NCBI GenBank assembly: GCA_029938605.1 | Contig: JAOZUO010000032.1 | Location: 21,116-58,551 of the forward strand | Direction: 5' to 3' | From: Deltaproteobacteria bacterium | GTDB lineage: Bacteria; Myxococcota_A; Polyangia; HGW-17; JAJRWW01 | Length of the DNA: 37,436 nt | Shown here: positions 9,501 to 16,988 of the stretch, one piece after another | How positions within the stretch are numbered: the first letter of the stretch is position 1 | Layout: the number at the start of each line of letters is the position of its first letter | The notes under the pieces: generated by a model | What the model was told of the DNA's origin: nothing | Databases searched by the model: none | What the model saw: only the letters and a program-made list of their open reading frames with translations | Made by a program: the position numbers and the translations under genes

Positions 9501-10408
9501 GGGACAAGCCTATCATCAAGGTGAACTGCGGCGCCCTGGTGGAGGGGTTGCTGCTCAGTGAGCTCTTCGGTCACGAACGCGGCGCGTTTACCGGGGCCTC
9601 CCGACGCAAGAAGGGCCGTTTCGAAGTCGCCGATGGTGGCACTATTTTCCTAGACGAAATTGGTGACATCACACCGAGAACTCAGGTGGCGTTGCTCAGA
9701 GTGCTCCAAGAGAAGGAGTTCGAGCGAGTGGGCGGGAACACCCCCATCCATGTGGACGTTCGCATCGTCTGCGCCACCAACCGGAACCTCGAGCGCATGG
9801 TGCAGGACGGCTCCTTCCGCGAAGACCTCTATTATCGACTCAAGGCCTTCCAGATCGAGGTACCGCCCCTACGTTCCCGCTCGACGGACGTCGTGCTCCT
9901 GGCCAACACGTTCCTCGACCAGATGGTCAACGACGGCGATTGCCCAGACCGCACCCTCAGCGACCAGGCTGGACACCAGCTCGGGCTCCACGCCTGGCCG
10001 GGCAACGTCCGCGAGCTACAGAACGTGATCCGGTCGGTGTCGCTGCTCAGCGAGGGGACCACGATCATGCCTTCGGACCTGCAGGAGTTCCTGCCCGGGA
10101 TGGTCCTGCCTGTCCCGCCCGTGGAACGATTGCCCATACCGACTCCGTCCATGACGAAGGTGTCGGCCTCGTCCGACCCCGTCGTGAGCGACGCCTCCCC
10201 AAGAGGCGAGGATGAAGGCGAAGACGCCTACAGCGAGCTGATCAATGAGGGACTCTCCCTCCATGACTACAAGAAGAAGATCGAGGAGGAGTGCATCGCA
10301 AGGGCGCTCCGACAGACGAGTGGCAACATCACCCGTGCCGCCACGCTGCTGAAAATGAAGCGGCCGCGGCTTAGCCAGCTGGTCAAGAAATACGGTCTGA
10401 CCGGCTGA
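6560..10408 (+). CDS. Giant sigma-54-dependent regulator: AAA ATPase - TPR - sigma-54 activator - Fis HTH
   Basis: 1282 residues from ATG 6560; an in-frame TAG just upstream excludes an earlier start. Residues about 20-300 form a STAND/AAA_16-like ATPase with Walker A GPSGVGKS (47-54) and a Walker B-like VIILHDAQFAD. Residues about 395-880 hold tandem TPRs, a protein-binding scaffold seen in MalT-type regulators. Residues about 928-1160 are a complete bacterial enhancer-binding AAA+ domain: Walker A GESGTGKE near 960, the sigma-54 contact loop GAFTGA at 1008-1013, Walker B GGTIFLDEIGD, and RLKAFQIEVPPLRSR. The last 45 residues are a Fis-type helix-turn-helix (GNITRAATLLKMKRPRLSQL). It should therefore bind DNA and open sigma-54 promoters. 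It lacks the usual receiver, GAF or PAS input domain; the ATPase/TPR half takes that place. A repeat lipoprotein gene follows after 20 nt and is probably co-transcribed. Confidence 0.93.
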   Translation: MAELSTNYVGDPTLGVMCVGREAELAKLDTMYSRAAVEGGHSVLINGPSGVGKSRLLLELKRRLRLDGVCVLEGRCRQDQTAYQPFLEIVRVASNYLADLAPALFQAARSMEIIEGLSGGGIPNGDLRFDRWEDRRIRLYDSVGELLSTVAQVRAPVIILHDAQFADEASLSLLGHLLNTLSGSPELRRQDAHNVFKGLFIVSERLNGRGATVGTRDLSSVSHAHLTLSGLDRAGVEAFLTSPEVVSRFVEASGGNPRHLEALLEPSDSDADALLLLRLKDLPAGARRIASALAVLGRPASPRTLGRLAGLLGTKLGPAMERLMRAEVLLSSIQDGDLKLSYKSTSDQEAVVGELKEEELRQHHATIGRELLSQGDEVCAAEHLLQGDQDGQHASEVAIAAGERLEIAFAYDRAIDLYERAIARDQDTELRHELEEHLCDLLELTGEYERAVTLTERLAERSPHEPRLARRIGHLHLQQGDFSQAKTKLAEALNLVASDEPLERAFILTDLAELSYLQGRHREAQETVDRVLNLEGVDTLVPVLKARNTLGKVLLEQGDFSGAAVIFRTNLTESRAANVTPEEIRSLINLGISHLRQGRYQEAADCYRAGLSAAESSQDYRHRAFCLQNLGVLAHWRRDYTSALQLFHDAIQTFLKLGHKSWLSWLALDLGDLYLELGDVGRAENMLDLSTSLVNAKDDSQTPLFAQVLQGKLAAYYGRFQDAEDFFRNAHAEAEKAGKNDEAATAALELSRLMLDTGSAVEAEALASQLTDAPTLKTRADAQALVGQALGHEDRDIDGAARALDTARSLYEQAGDPFGLWSVMALIGDLYKRSGNVRDATRAIEKAQSIEAQIRKSVPVEFVDRYLAHPRRRLLLERIGVVVGPSLDQSFSPVDRVVPAAADTVPVAGGSSARRNGQAHRRSARHCERYSHIIGESEKLIRVFDLLDKIAPLESTVLVRGESGTGKELIAEAIHTNSPRRDKPIIKVNCGALVEGLLLSELFGHERGAFTGASRRKKGRFEVADGGTIFLDEIGDITPRTQVALLRVLQEKEFERVGGNTPIHVDVRIVCATNRNLERMVQDGSFREDLYYRLKAFQIEVPPLRSRSTDVVLLANTFLDQMVNDGDCPDRTLSDQAGHQLGLHAWPGNVRELQNVIRSVSLLSEGTTIMPSDLQEFLPGMVLPVPPVERLPIPTPSMTKVSASSDPVVSDASPRGEDEGEDAYSELINEGLSLHDYKKKIEEECIARALRQTSGNITRAATLLKMKRPRLSQLVKKYGLTG

Positions 10409-10428
10409 ACGGGATAGAGGTTCGAGCA

Positions 10429-11010
10429 ATGAGTACATTTTCACGATTCCTGGTAATTACTTCCCTGGTAGCAGCACTGTCTGGATGCCAGGGGAGCCTT
10501 GGGGCAGACATCGGCCAACGTGAGCAAGCTGTGCACCATGTGGACGCCAACTCGCTCCCCGCTGATCTCATGAGCTGCGATAATTTCTATGGAGATGACT
10601 GGGACACTCCCGATGCGATTCTCATCGTGGTTGGGCGAACCGGACAGGTGGTGTTGGTCCAAGCCGATGAGATGGTCTGCTCAGGAAGCACGGATCAGCT
10701 CGAAACCCGGTTCCATGGCGTAAATCTGGGTACGATGCTGCCCATCGACGGAGAGGGCGAGACCCCGCAGGGCGGAACCGAGACAGGGATGGGCGACGGG
10801 ACCACGGACTCACCGGTGGCCGACTCCAATCCCCTGCCCGCGATTCCCGTGGAAGACGACTCCGGAGCGGTGGCCGACTCCAATCCCCTGCCCGCGATGC
10901 CTGTGGACGACGACTCTGGAACGGCGGAAGACTCCAACCCCTTGCCCGCCTACGAAGACGACGACACCATGATGTTGTATATCGTCGCCGGTCACGAGTC
11001 TGAGCGATAG
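10429..11010 (+). CDS. Small repeat-containing lipoprotein downstream of the regulator
   Basis: 193-residue predicted lipoprotein. The N-terminal signal ends in the lipobox LSGC (Cys20). The middle part (about residues 40-105) contains three Cys-containing or hydrophobic strands and resembles no family I know. Residues 128-180 contain three acidic direct repeats around DSNPLPA, separated by about 18 residues (VADSNPLPAIPVEDDSG and variants). The C-terminus is DDTMMLYIVAGHESER. Start ATG 10429 has AGAGG at 10416-10420. It lies 20 nt after the regulator stop, so the regulator and lipoprotein probably share a transcript. Its gene meets the minus-strand TPR/CNB gene tail to tail with a 33-nt gap and no obvious terminator hairpin. 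Function unknown. Confidence 0.85.
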   Translation: MSTFSRFLVITSLVAALSGCQGSLGADIGQREQAVHHVDANSLPADLMSCDNFYGDDWDTPDAILIVVGRTGQVVLVQADEMVCSGSTDQLETRFHGVNLGTMLPIDGEGETPQGGTETGMGDGTTDSPVADSNPLPAIPVEDDSGAVADSNPLPAMPVDDDSGTAEDSNPLPAYEDDDTMMLYIVAGHESER

Positions 11011-11043
11011 GACCCGCCCTCGCCCCGACCTCTACCTGACCCG

Positions 11044-13356
11044 TTACACCACTACACTGTCGTCGCTGGCCTGGATCTCGGGCGCATGTCCGGATAGGAT
11101 CTGGAGATTGGCCAACTCGCGCCGTTTGGCTTCGCGATTCACCTCTTCCCAGATCTGGGGATACTTGCTGAGAATACGGTAGAATTCGGCGGCGGCCAGT
11201 TGCACGATCTCCGTGGGGGTGACCGTGGTGACCGTAGCCACGGCGTTGCCGCCCTTGAGCAGGGACATCTCCCCGAAATAGGAACCGTCCGAGAGGGTGG
11301 ACAGCACTTTGGTGGAACCGTCGGGCTGGGCTTTGGTGACCTGCACCTCGCCAATAAGGATCAGGAAAAAGCCACCGCCAGGCTCGCCGTCGGTGATGAT
11401 CTTGGTCTTCTCTGGAATTCGGCGAAAACGAAGGCGGCCCAGGAGCGCTTCTTGCTCGTCGGCACTCAGCGGGTCGAAGAAAGGCGCGGAGCGTATCAGG
11501 GTCCCCAGGAGCCGGCGCCGGTAGAACTGTCGAAGCGTGTTCCCGAAGGCCGGATCGCTTTTGGTCAGGTCAGCGATCACCTTGCGGGAGATCTCGAAAA
11601 ACACCCCGTCCTCAATCACGGTGACGGTTGCGTGGCGTTTGCGATCCGACAGCAGCGCGAACTCCCCGAAAAACGCTCCAGGACCGAGGGTGGCCAGGCT
11701 CAAGTTGTCTCCCTGACGATCCCGCTTGGTCACCCGAACCTGGCCAGAGCTCACCACAAACAGTGCGTTGCCGGGATCGCCCTCACACACGAGGTCTTTG
11801 CCCGTTTTTTCGGTGCGGCGGACGATCCGGGACTGCAGCATCTCCCTGGAGGTTTCGCTCAAGTCCCGAAACAGCGCGATCTCCTCGAGCTGTACCTCAC
11901 CCGCGGTCTGCCCCGGCTGCTGAACAAAGGGACCATGGGGGGGGGACTCCTGGTCCGCCACTGCTTTTTTGAAGGCCGCGGCCCCCATGGGGATGGTCAT
12001 CTTGGACGATTTTCGCGCCCGCTTCCCTTTTTGCGGCCTGGGGGATGTCGGAGTGGAGGGTTGCGATGTATTGGGCGCCTTCACGGGGGTCGAAAGCAAA
12101 GTCGGCCTGGGGGGTGTGGTCGGCTTCGCTTCAGCCGCCACTTCGGCTGTCGACGACTTGGCCTCCGGGTCCGAAAACTCGCTCCAGAATGCCTCCTCCT
12201 CGTCATCAAATACATTGCTGAGGGTCTCGTCCGTGGGGACAGGGGGGGCGGACATGTCCGGCTCCCGCTCCATCTGAACGGTCTTCTTGTTGTCGACCAT
12301 GGGACCGTCGGGGACCTCCGGCGTCGGGACACCGACAAGGGTCTGCCGCATGGACGCCGTTGGCCGTGGAGGCAATTTATCGAGGTCTGGGAGTAGGACG
12401 TCCATGTCGATACTCACGGCCGACTCTCGGATCGTTGCCTTGTAGCCCGAAGGCCCCGGAGACGTGGGCTCCTCCGCGTCGTCGGCGAGGAAGGATTGGT
12501 CTTTTGGGTCGTTTTGCTCGTTCGCCGGGAACGTATCCACCGTAGGGACCATATCAGGGTTCAGGATGTGCTGGTTGTCCATCAGGTCTGGGTGGGACAC
12601 CGCTGCCGCCGCTTCCGCGCTGAGGTCTCGCTCCGCGGTGACGTCGCCGTCGCCATCGAAGGCCAGGGAGTCAGAGGACTCTGTCACCACCTCGGCCTCA
12701 TGGTCCGCGAGGCTAGGCAGCGAAGAGTCGAACCCCTCAGGCCGGGAGGGGACACCATCCGCCTCCGGGGTCAGGTCCAGATCCAAGCCCTCAAAGGAGG
12801 GAGTGGAGGAGGTCCCTGGTTTGCCGGGTGCGCTGGGTAGCCGTGTCCGGGAGCGACGTCTACGACGCCCGCGACTCGCAGTGGCGTCCGTGGGCATGGG
12901 CGCGGGCAGTCGCAGTACGGAGGGCGAGGCGCTGACAACCTTGCCCGCACTGAATCCGGGGTCAGTGCCCCCTTTCTCAGAGACATCGGACTCCATAGGC
13001 ATCTCCCACTGGCCGTCATCCTGCTGCTGCAGGTGCGGCACGGACTTTGCCTTGATCTCCTTGGCCCGCTTATCCGAGAGGTCTGAAAGCTCTGCTTCGG
13101 TTTTTTCGTTCCCCGGATCGATCTCCAGGATCCCCTTATACACAGAGATGGCCTGGACAAGCTTCCCGGTGCTGGCGTAGACCTTGGCCACCTCCCGATA
13201 GTGGGAAACCGCCTTCTCATTCTTCCCCATTTCCTTCAAGGTGCCGGCTAGCTTTAGCCGCGCGACAAGATTATTGGGGTCTTTTTTGACGATGCCGGTC
13301 TGCTCTTTTGCGAGCTTTTTCAGCTGTCGTTTGGTGAGGCGTGAGTCTCTGGCCAT
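11044..13356 (-). CDS. TPR protein with two C-terminal cyclic-nucleotide-binding domains
   Basis: 770-residue cytoplasmic protein. ATG 13356 is preferred over the longer open frame because it follows the upstream gene's stop by 14 nt and begins with the basic helix MARDSRLTKRQLKKLAKEQ. Residues about 20-100 are TPR-like (DPNNLVARLKLAGTLKEMGKNEKA and so on). A disordered acidic and Pro-rich region of nearly 390 residues follows. From residue 490 come two cNMP-binding domains. The first keeps the phosphate-binding cassette FGEFALLSDRKRHATV, with Glu near 565 and Arg near 574. In the second (FGEMSLLKGGNAVATV) the Arg position is Ala, so that site is probably degenerate. No DNA-binding, kinase or transporter domain follows. 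It is likely a second-messenger-responsive adaptor. It forms an operon with the AgmX-type lipoprotein gene. No clear Shine-Dalgarno is present, so translational coupling is possible. Confidence 0.88.
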   Translation of the reverse strand: MARDSRLTKRQLKKLAKEQTGIVKKDPNNLVARLKLAGTLKEMGKNEKAVSHYREVAKVYASTGKLVQAISVYKGILEIDPGNEKTEAELSDLSDKRAKEIKAKSVPHLQQQDDGQWEMPMESDVSEKGGTDPGFSAGKVVSASPSVLRLPAPMPTDATASRGRRRRRSRTRLPSAPGKPGTSSTPSFEGLDLDLTPEADGVPSRPEGFDSSLPSLADHEAEVVTESSDSLAFDGDGDVTAERDLSAEAAAAVSHPDLMDNQHILNPDMVPTVDTFPANEQNDPKDQSFLADDAEEPTSPGPSGYKATIRESAVSIDMDVLLPDLDKLPPRPTASMRQTLVGVPTPEVPDGPMVDNKKTVQMEREPDMSAPPVPTDETLSNVFDDEEEAFWSEFSDPEAKSSTAEVAAEAKPTTPPRPTLLSTPVKAPNTSQPSTPTSPRPQKGKRARKSSKMTIPMGAAAFKKAVADQESPPHGPFVQQPGQTAGEVQLEEIALFRDLSETSREMLQSRIVRRTEKTGKDLVCEGDPGNALFVVSSGQVRVTKRDRQGDNLSLATLGPGAFFGEFALLSDRKRHATVTVIEDGVFFEISRKVIADLTKSDPAFGNTLRQFYRRRLLGTLIRSAPFFDPLSADEQEALLGRLRFRRIPEKTKIITDGEPGGGFFLILIGEVQVTKAQPDGSTKVLSTLSDGSYFGEMSLLKGGNAVATVTTVTPTEIVQLAAAEFYRILSKYPQIWEEVNREAKRRELANLQILSGHAPEIQASDDSVVV

Positions 13357-13370
13357 CGAAGAACAGACTC

Positions 13371-13997
13371 TTACTGCGGCCGCAGGTTGAGCCGGAGGGT
13401 AAAGGTCTTCGCTCCACCACCGAAACGATTGAAGTGCCACTTCCGCAACAGGGACCGAATGCATCCCTCGAATCCGGCACCAACCGGCGGGATCACCAGG
13501 ATTCGCCCCATGCGCCCCGTGGGATTAATGGTGAACTTGAGCTTTACCCGGCGCGTGCCAACCTGCAAGGCGGCGCTCTTTTTTGCAGCGTTTACGTAGC
13601 AGCGCTTGATGCCGTAGCGCGACTGGGCCGCCTTGGACTTCCAGTTCTTTAGCGCCTCGGGAGTTCCGGAGACGGCGGGGCGCTTCATGGGGTCGCCCAT
13701 GGGCGTACGGATGTACATGCCACCGTTCGTTTTCTTTTTGATTTTGTACTCAATGGGATCGAGTTCGAACTCACAGGGCTTCTGGCTGTAAATCTTGAAA
13801 TCGTTTTGAAGACGGGTCACCCGCAGATTCACCTGCTTAAGTTCTCCCTCAAGAGTGGTTTCGCGCTCTTGAGCGTGCTGAAGCTTTGTCTCCAATGTTC
13901 CGATTTTTTTATCTTTACTGCCGTCGTCCTTTTTTCCGCATCCCACTATCGCCACGACCAGAATTACGGCAAAGCTGATGACGGGATAGAGTTTCAA
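13371..13997 (-). CDS. Lipoprotein with coiled coil and AgmX/PglI-type C-terminal domain
   Basis: 208 residues when started at TTG 13997. AAGGAGGGG ends 3-5 nt upstream and the protein then begins with a compact lipoprotein signal (KLYPVISFAVILVVAIVGC), which a start at 14045 would bury behind 16 polar residues. After the acylated Cys comes a Lys/Asp-rich linker and a coiled coil (about residues 30-65). The C-terminal 90 residues have the pattern of the AgmX/PglI domain of myxobacterial gliding and envelope proteins, related to TonB C-termini: RYGIKRCYVNAAKK, then VKLKFTINPTGRMGRILV, then CIRSLLRKWHFNRFGGG. The paired Cys and the KWHF motif are typical. It should sit in the periplasm anchored to a membrane. 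The TPR/CNB gene follows after 14 nt. Confidence 0.85.
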   Translation of the reverse strand: MKLYPVISFAVILVVAIVGCGKKDDGSKDKKIGTLETKLQHAQERETTLEGELKQVNLRVTRLQNDFKIYSQKPCEFELDPIEYKIKKKTNGGMYIRTPMGDPMKRPAVSGTPEALKNWKSKAAQSRYGIKRCYVNAAKKSAALQVGTRRVKLKFTINPTGRMGRILVIPPVGAGFEGCIRSLLRKWHFNRFGGGAKTFTLRLNLRPQ

Positions 13998-14161
13998 GGT
14001 CCCCTCCTTAGCAGAGTCTTCGAAATAACAATTCTCTGACGCCATACGTCAATACCTCAAAGATTGGTAGAATATCACAATTTTGGATTCACGTAAGCGG
14101 ATTCTCGGCCGCTTCATTGTGTAGGCAGGGAAACAAAAACCCTCCCCCAGTCACGTGTTGT
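13998..14161. other. Intergenic region between PQQ/HEAT lipoprotein and AgmX-type lipoprotein genes
   Basis: 164 nt. It contains the promoter candidate described separately. It also has a 6-bp hairpin AAGCGG (14095-14100) / CCGCTT (14109-14114) and, nearer the upstream stop, a G-run/T-run/C-run (minus strand GGGAGGGTTTTTGTTTCCCT) that could fold with its T-run in the loop. Neither is a canonical terminator. No small gene is apparent. Confidence 0.4.
14024..14052 (-). promoter_or_regulatory. Promoter candidate with palindromic -35 region
   Basis: On the minus strand, TTGACG (14047-14052), 17-nt spacer, GTTATT (14024-14029). The -35 is one arm of a perfect dyad TGACG-N5-CGTCA at 14037-14051, which is a possible repressor or activator site. 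It would drive the AgmX-type lipoprotein and TPR/CNB operon, with a leader of about 20 nt to TTG 13997. The -10 match is weak (3/6). Confidence 0.4.
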
Positions 14162-16057
14162 CTATTTGATCGCCTTTCCGAGCTCCCTACGCAGATACTG
14201 TCTGAGCTGGGGCAGCGTGTGGTGGTCCTCCGCCACAAACGTCAACATCTGGCGCTCGCTACGACCACCCATCTTAATTAATGACTTCGCAATTTTGGTC
14301 AAAATATTGATCTGTGGTCCGAAGGATGGATCCGCCCGATACGTGAGTAGAAACTGGCTGAATGGCCACACGATGCGCTTGTCGCCGATCTTGATCAGCG
14401 CCAGGACGATCTCCTCCAAAGCGGAGAATGGCGTCAACGGCTCCTGCAGATGGGCCAACAGCGCAGGCACTGCCCGTCGCGACCCGATCTGCGCGAGCGC
14501 CTTGGCCACAATGCCCACCCCCTTGGGCGCTGTGCCCTTGAGGAAGTCGTACCGTTCTTTCAACGCTGCCAAAAAAGTAGGCAGCGATGCCTTTGTGGCC
14601 CGCTGGACCAGCACATCTCCGGCAACCCGCCGGACGCTCACCGGAGTCTTGGGGGCGTTCACCAGGCGCAGCAGGATCTTGGAGATCCCAGCTCCCGGGA
14701 CCTTTACAAGCTGTGTTACAGCAAAAATCTTGGCGTCCTGAAACTGCAGGTCGGGCTCCGCGATGACCTCTTTGAGCACCTGCAGGAGCGGCGGATTCTT
14801 GGCGAACCCCTTATTCGCGGGACTGAAGCTGAATGCATCAAAGGTGGCTCCGTGGGTACGGATGCCGGTCTTGAGCTCCCATACCCGATCGCCATTTTGG
14901 GCATCCAGCATCACGATCCTGCCCTCTCGGGAGATGTAGATGATGCGTTCGCCCAGGTGGGCCGTGCTGATGACCTGGGTGGCCTCGTGCATGTAGGCCC
15001 ACTTCAGCAGGCCGGTAGAGGCCTGGAAGCCGAAGAAGTAACGATAGTACTGGAGCGTCGCCATGTCGTTGGCAAAGCCGGTGCCCGTCTTGGACCAGCG
15101 CCAGAGCAGCCGGTTCCGGTCGATGGCCGTATAGGCCACCATGGACGGCTTGTAGCTATCCCACCAGTAGCGCGCCTTTACTGAACGCTGGCGCTTGAGG
15201 GAGATGGCAAAGAAATCGATCTTGGGCTTGAGGCCGCTCACCAGCTTGGGCGTGAAGCGGATGGCTCCCTCGTTGTCGTTTCCGAAAATGATCCCCTCCG
15301 GCGAGTTGCGCACGTAGTTGATCATGATGGGGGACAACCGCGTACCGCGATTGCGGAAGGCGACTTTGTGCCGAACGAAGACCCGGGCGACCTCGTCACC
15401 GGTGTTGTGGTTCAGCACTGACATGTACTGGAAGCGGTACGGCACAAAGACCAGGCCGTTCCGAGCCGCCGGTGCTCCGAGGGGGCCCTGGGCCCGTCGG
15501 CGCCAAGCCACCTTACCGGTCCGGCCCACCACCTTGACGATGTCAGCGAACCGTGCGTATGCCCGGCCTCCCGACATGCCCGTGGCCACGTAGTACAAAT
15601 TGTCTCCGTCCGCGTCCATTCCGTAGAACTCGGTGGAGTTTCCGTACTTGAAGCGGTACTGCCAGGCGATCTCCCCGGTGCGGATGTGCCGGGCCATGAT
15701 GATCGTGCTGCCCTTGCGGTGGAAGATGAAGTTCTTGCCCACCACGATCTTCGAGCTGCAGTCGTTGATGTTCTTGCGCCACAGGACCGTGCCCGTCTCC
15801 AACTCCAACGCGACGATGCCCCGGGGGCGCGTGGCCACGATGAACGCCATGGGCTTCCCGAACACGTTTCGGATGGCGGGTTGCGCCTTGGAGACCTTGC
15901 TGGCAACGCTTCTGATGGAGGCCGGGTCGTTGTGGGCGTAATTGATCTCGAAAGGTTGGCTGGAACAACCAAAGAGGGAAGCCGCCGTGCCTACGGACAC
16001 AACCACGAGGACCAGCCTCAAAACCAGCTTCGCGCAGAGAGATTTTGAACGTAGCAT
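14162..16057 (-). CDS. Lipoprotein with PQQ-type beta-propeller and C-terminal HEAT-like repeats
   Basis: 631 residues. The signal ends in LFGCSS (Cys31), so it is probably an outer- or inner-membrane lipoprotein facing the periplasm. Residues about 75-410 show repeated PQQ/BamB-type blade motifs: GIVALELETGTVLWRKNI, RTGEIAWQYRFKY, GRTGKVAWRRRA, STGLLKWAYM, NGDRVWELKTG. From about 430 to 631 the sequence changes to helical HEAT-like repeats (AKALAQIGSRRAVPALLAHL and ALIKIGDKRIVWPF). The fusion of a propeller with HEAT repeats is not BamB itself, which lacks the HEAT part, but a BamB-like scaffold in envelope assembly is one possibility. It begins 3 nt after the periplasmic HEAT gene with GGAGA in that gene's end, so the two are surely one operon. 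Confidence 0.85.
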   Translation of the reverse strand: MLRSKSLCAKLVLRLVLVVVSVGTAASLFGCSSQPFEINYAHNDPASIRSVASKVSKAQPAIRNVFGKPMAFIVATRPRGIVALELETGTVLWRKNINDCSSKIVVGKNFIFHRKGSTIIMARHIRTGEIAWQYRFKYGNSTEFYGMDADGDNLYYVATGMSGGRAYARFADIVKVVGRTGKVAWRRRAQGPLGAPAARNGLVFVPYRFQYMSVLNHNTGDEVARVFVRHKVAFRNRGTRLSPIMINYVRNSPEGIIFGNDNEGAIRFTPKLVSGLKPKIDFFAISLKRQRSVKARYWWDSYKPSMVAYTAIDRNRLLWRWSKTGTGFANDMATLQYYRYFFGFQASTGLLKWAYMHEATQVISTAHLGERIIYISREGRIVMLDAQNGDRVWELKTGIRTHGATFDAFSFSPANKGFAKNPPLLQVLKEVIAEPDLQFQDAKIFAVTQLVKVPGAGISKILLRLVNAPKTPVSVRRVAGDVLVQRATKASLPTFLAALKERYDFLKGTAPKGVGIVAKALAQIGSRRAVPALLAHLQEPLTPFSALEEIVLALIKIGDKRIVWPFSQFLLTYRADPSFGPQINILTKIAKSLIKMGGRSERQMLTFVAEDHHTLPQLRQYLRRELGKAIK

Positions 16058-16060
16058 CGT

Positions 16061-16900
16061 CTATTTCTCCATGAACTGGTTGGCCATGGCCACGGATTTC
16101 AGTCCGGGCAGAGGAGGATTCGCGGCGTAGTTCGCCAGCGCCTCCGTGGCGTGCTGTCCCTTGATCTCCGCTAGGGCACGCACGATCCACTGTCGGATGG
16201 GATCAGGCCCGAAATCCTTACGCGTGAGCAATGAGCGGTAGATCTTGGCGATTGTGATCTCCGGCAACTTCTTCAGATTCACGGCCAGATGGCGCGCGGT
16301 GAGATAGCCGCCGATGGCAGCCAGCCCGATGGCCGGGGCCGCGGTGTCGCCGCGATCCAGGAGCTTGATGAGCAGTCCCTCGAGCTTCTCCCGCTTGGGC
16401 AACACCAGCTTATTCTTGGTGCGATGGGCGATTACCCAGGCCGCGGCCATGCGAACCTGTACGTCCCGATCCGACAGCGACTTCATCATGGCCCGGACGA
16501 TCTTCTTGGCGACCTTGGGTTCGGCGAGCACACCCAGGGCGCGGACGGCCTGGGCTCGCACTTTGGCGTTGCGGTTGCGGGTGTAGATAACCAGGAGGTT
16601 CACGGCCCTGTGGTTCTTGTGTTTGCCGATGGCCTTGACCAGCGCCACCGCCAAGTTGGGCGTACACTTCCCGCGGCTCTCGCAAAACTCCGTGGGGGCG
16701 CCGAGCTGTAACGATTCCATAAGGAGGTCCAGCGCCTTGGTATTGCGCATTCGTCCCAGCCGCTCAGCCGCACGTACCGCCTTTTTCAGATCCTTGCTCC
16801 ACAGAGCTTTCCGCTCCCGGGCCAGTGGATCTGCTTGGGCAGAGGATGCGAACAGGAGGACAAGAATCCCCAAACTCACTGAAAAAAGAGCACTTTTCAT
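16061..16900 (-). CDS. Periplasmic HEAT-repeat protein
   Basis: 279 residues. A Sec signal peptide (MKSALFSVSLGILVLLFASSAQA) is followed by helical HEAT repeats from about residue 38 to the end: AAERLGRMRNTKALDLLMESL, AVRALGVLAEPKVAKKIVRAM, MAAAWVIAHRTKNKLVLP, IVRALAEIKGQHATEALANY. No lipobox or membrane anchor, so soluble in the periplasm. ATG 16900 has GGAGGAAA with 7-nt spacing. The PQQ/HEAT lipoprotein starts 3 nt downstream, and both proteins carry HEAT repeats, which suggests they bind each other or a common partner. A possible promoter is TTGACT (16944-16949) with TAAGGC (16921-16926), though the -10 is poor. No enzymatic residues are visible. Confidence 0.85.
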   Translation of the reverse strand: MKSALFSVSLGILVLLFASSAQADPLARERKALWSKDLKKAVRAAERLGRMRNTKALDLLMESLQLGAPTEFCESRGKCTPNLAVALVKAIGKHKNHRAVNLLVIYTRNRNAKVRAQAVRALGVLAEPKVAKKIVRAMMKSLSDRDVQVRMAAAWVIAHRTKNKLVLPKREKLEGLLIKLLDRGDTAAPAIGLAAIGGYLTARHLAVNLKKLPEITIAKIYRSLLTRKDFGPDPIRQWIVRALAEIKGQHATEALANYAANPPLPGLKSVAMANQFMEK

Positions 16901-16988
16901 CGTGGTTTCCTCCGGGCTATGCCTTACAGTAATTCACAACGGAAGTCAAGGACATAGACACTATCTGGGAGTGGGACGAACCCTCCGG

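Noticed and set aside
11011..11043. Bidirectional intrinsic terminator between convergent genes
   Set aside because: The 33-nt gap has no stem-loop and no T-run on either strand.
14162..16057. Annotation as BamB
   Set aside because: The propeller repeats fit, but the C-terminal HEAT-like region and the context (HEAT partner, no Bam genes) do not.
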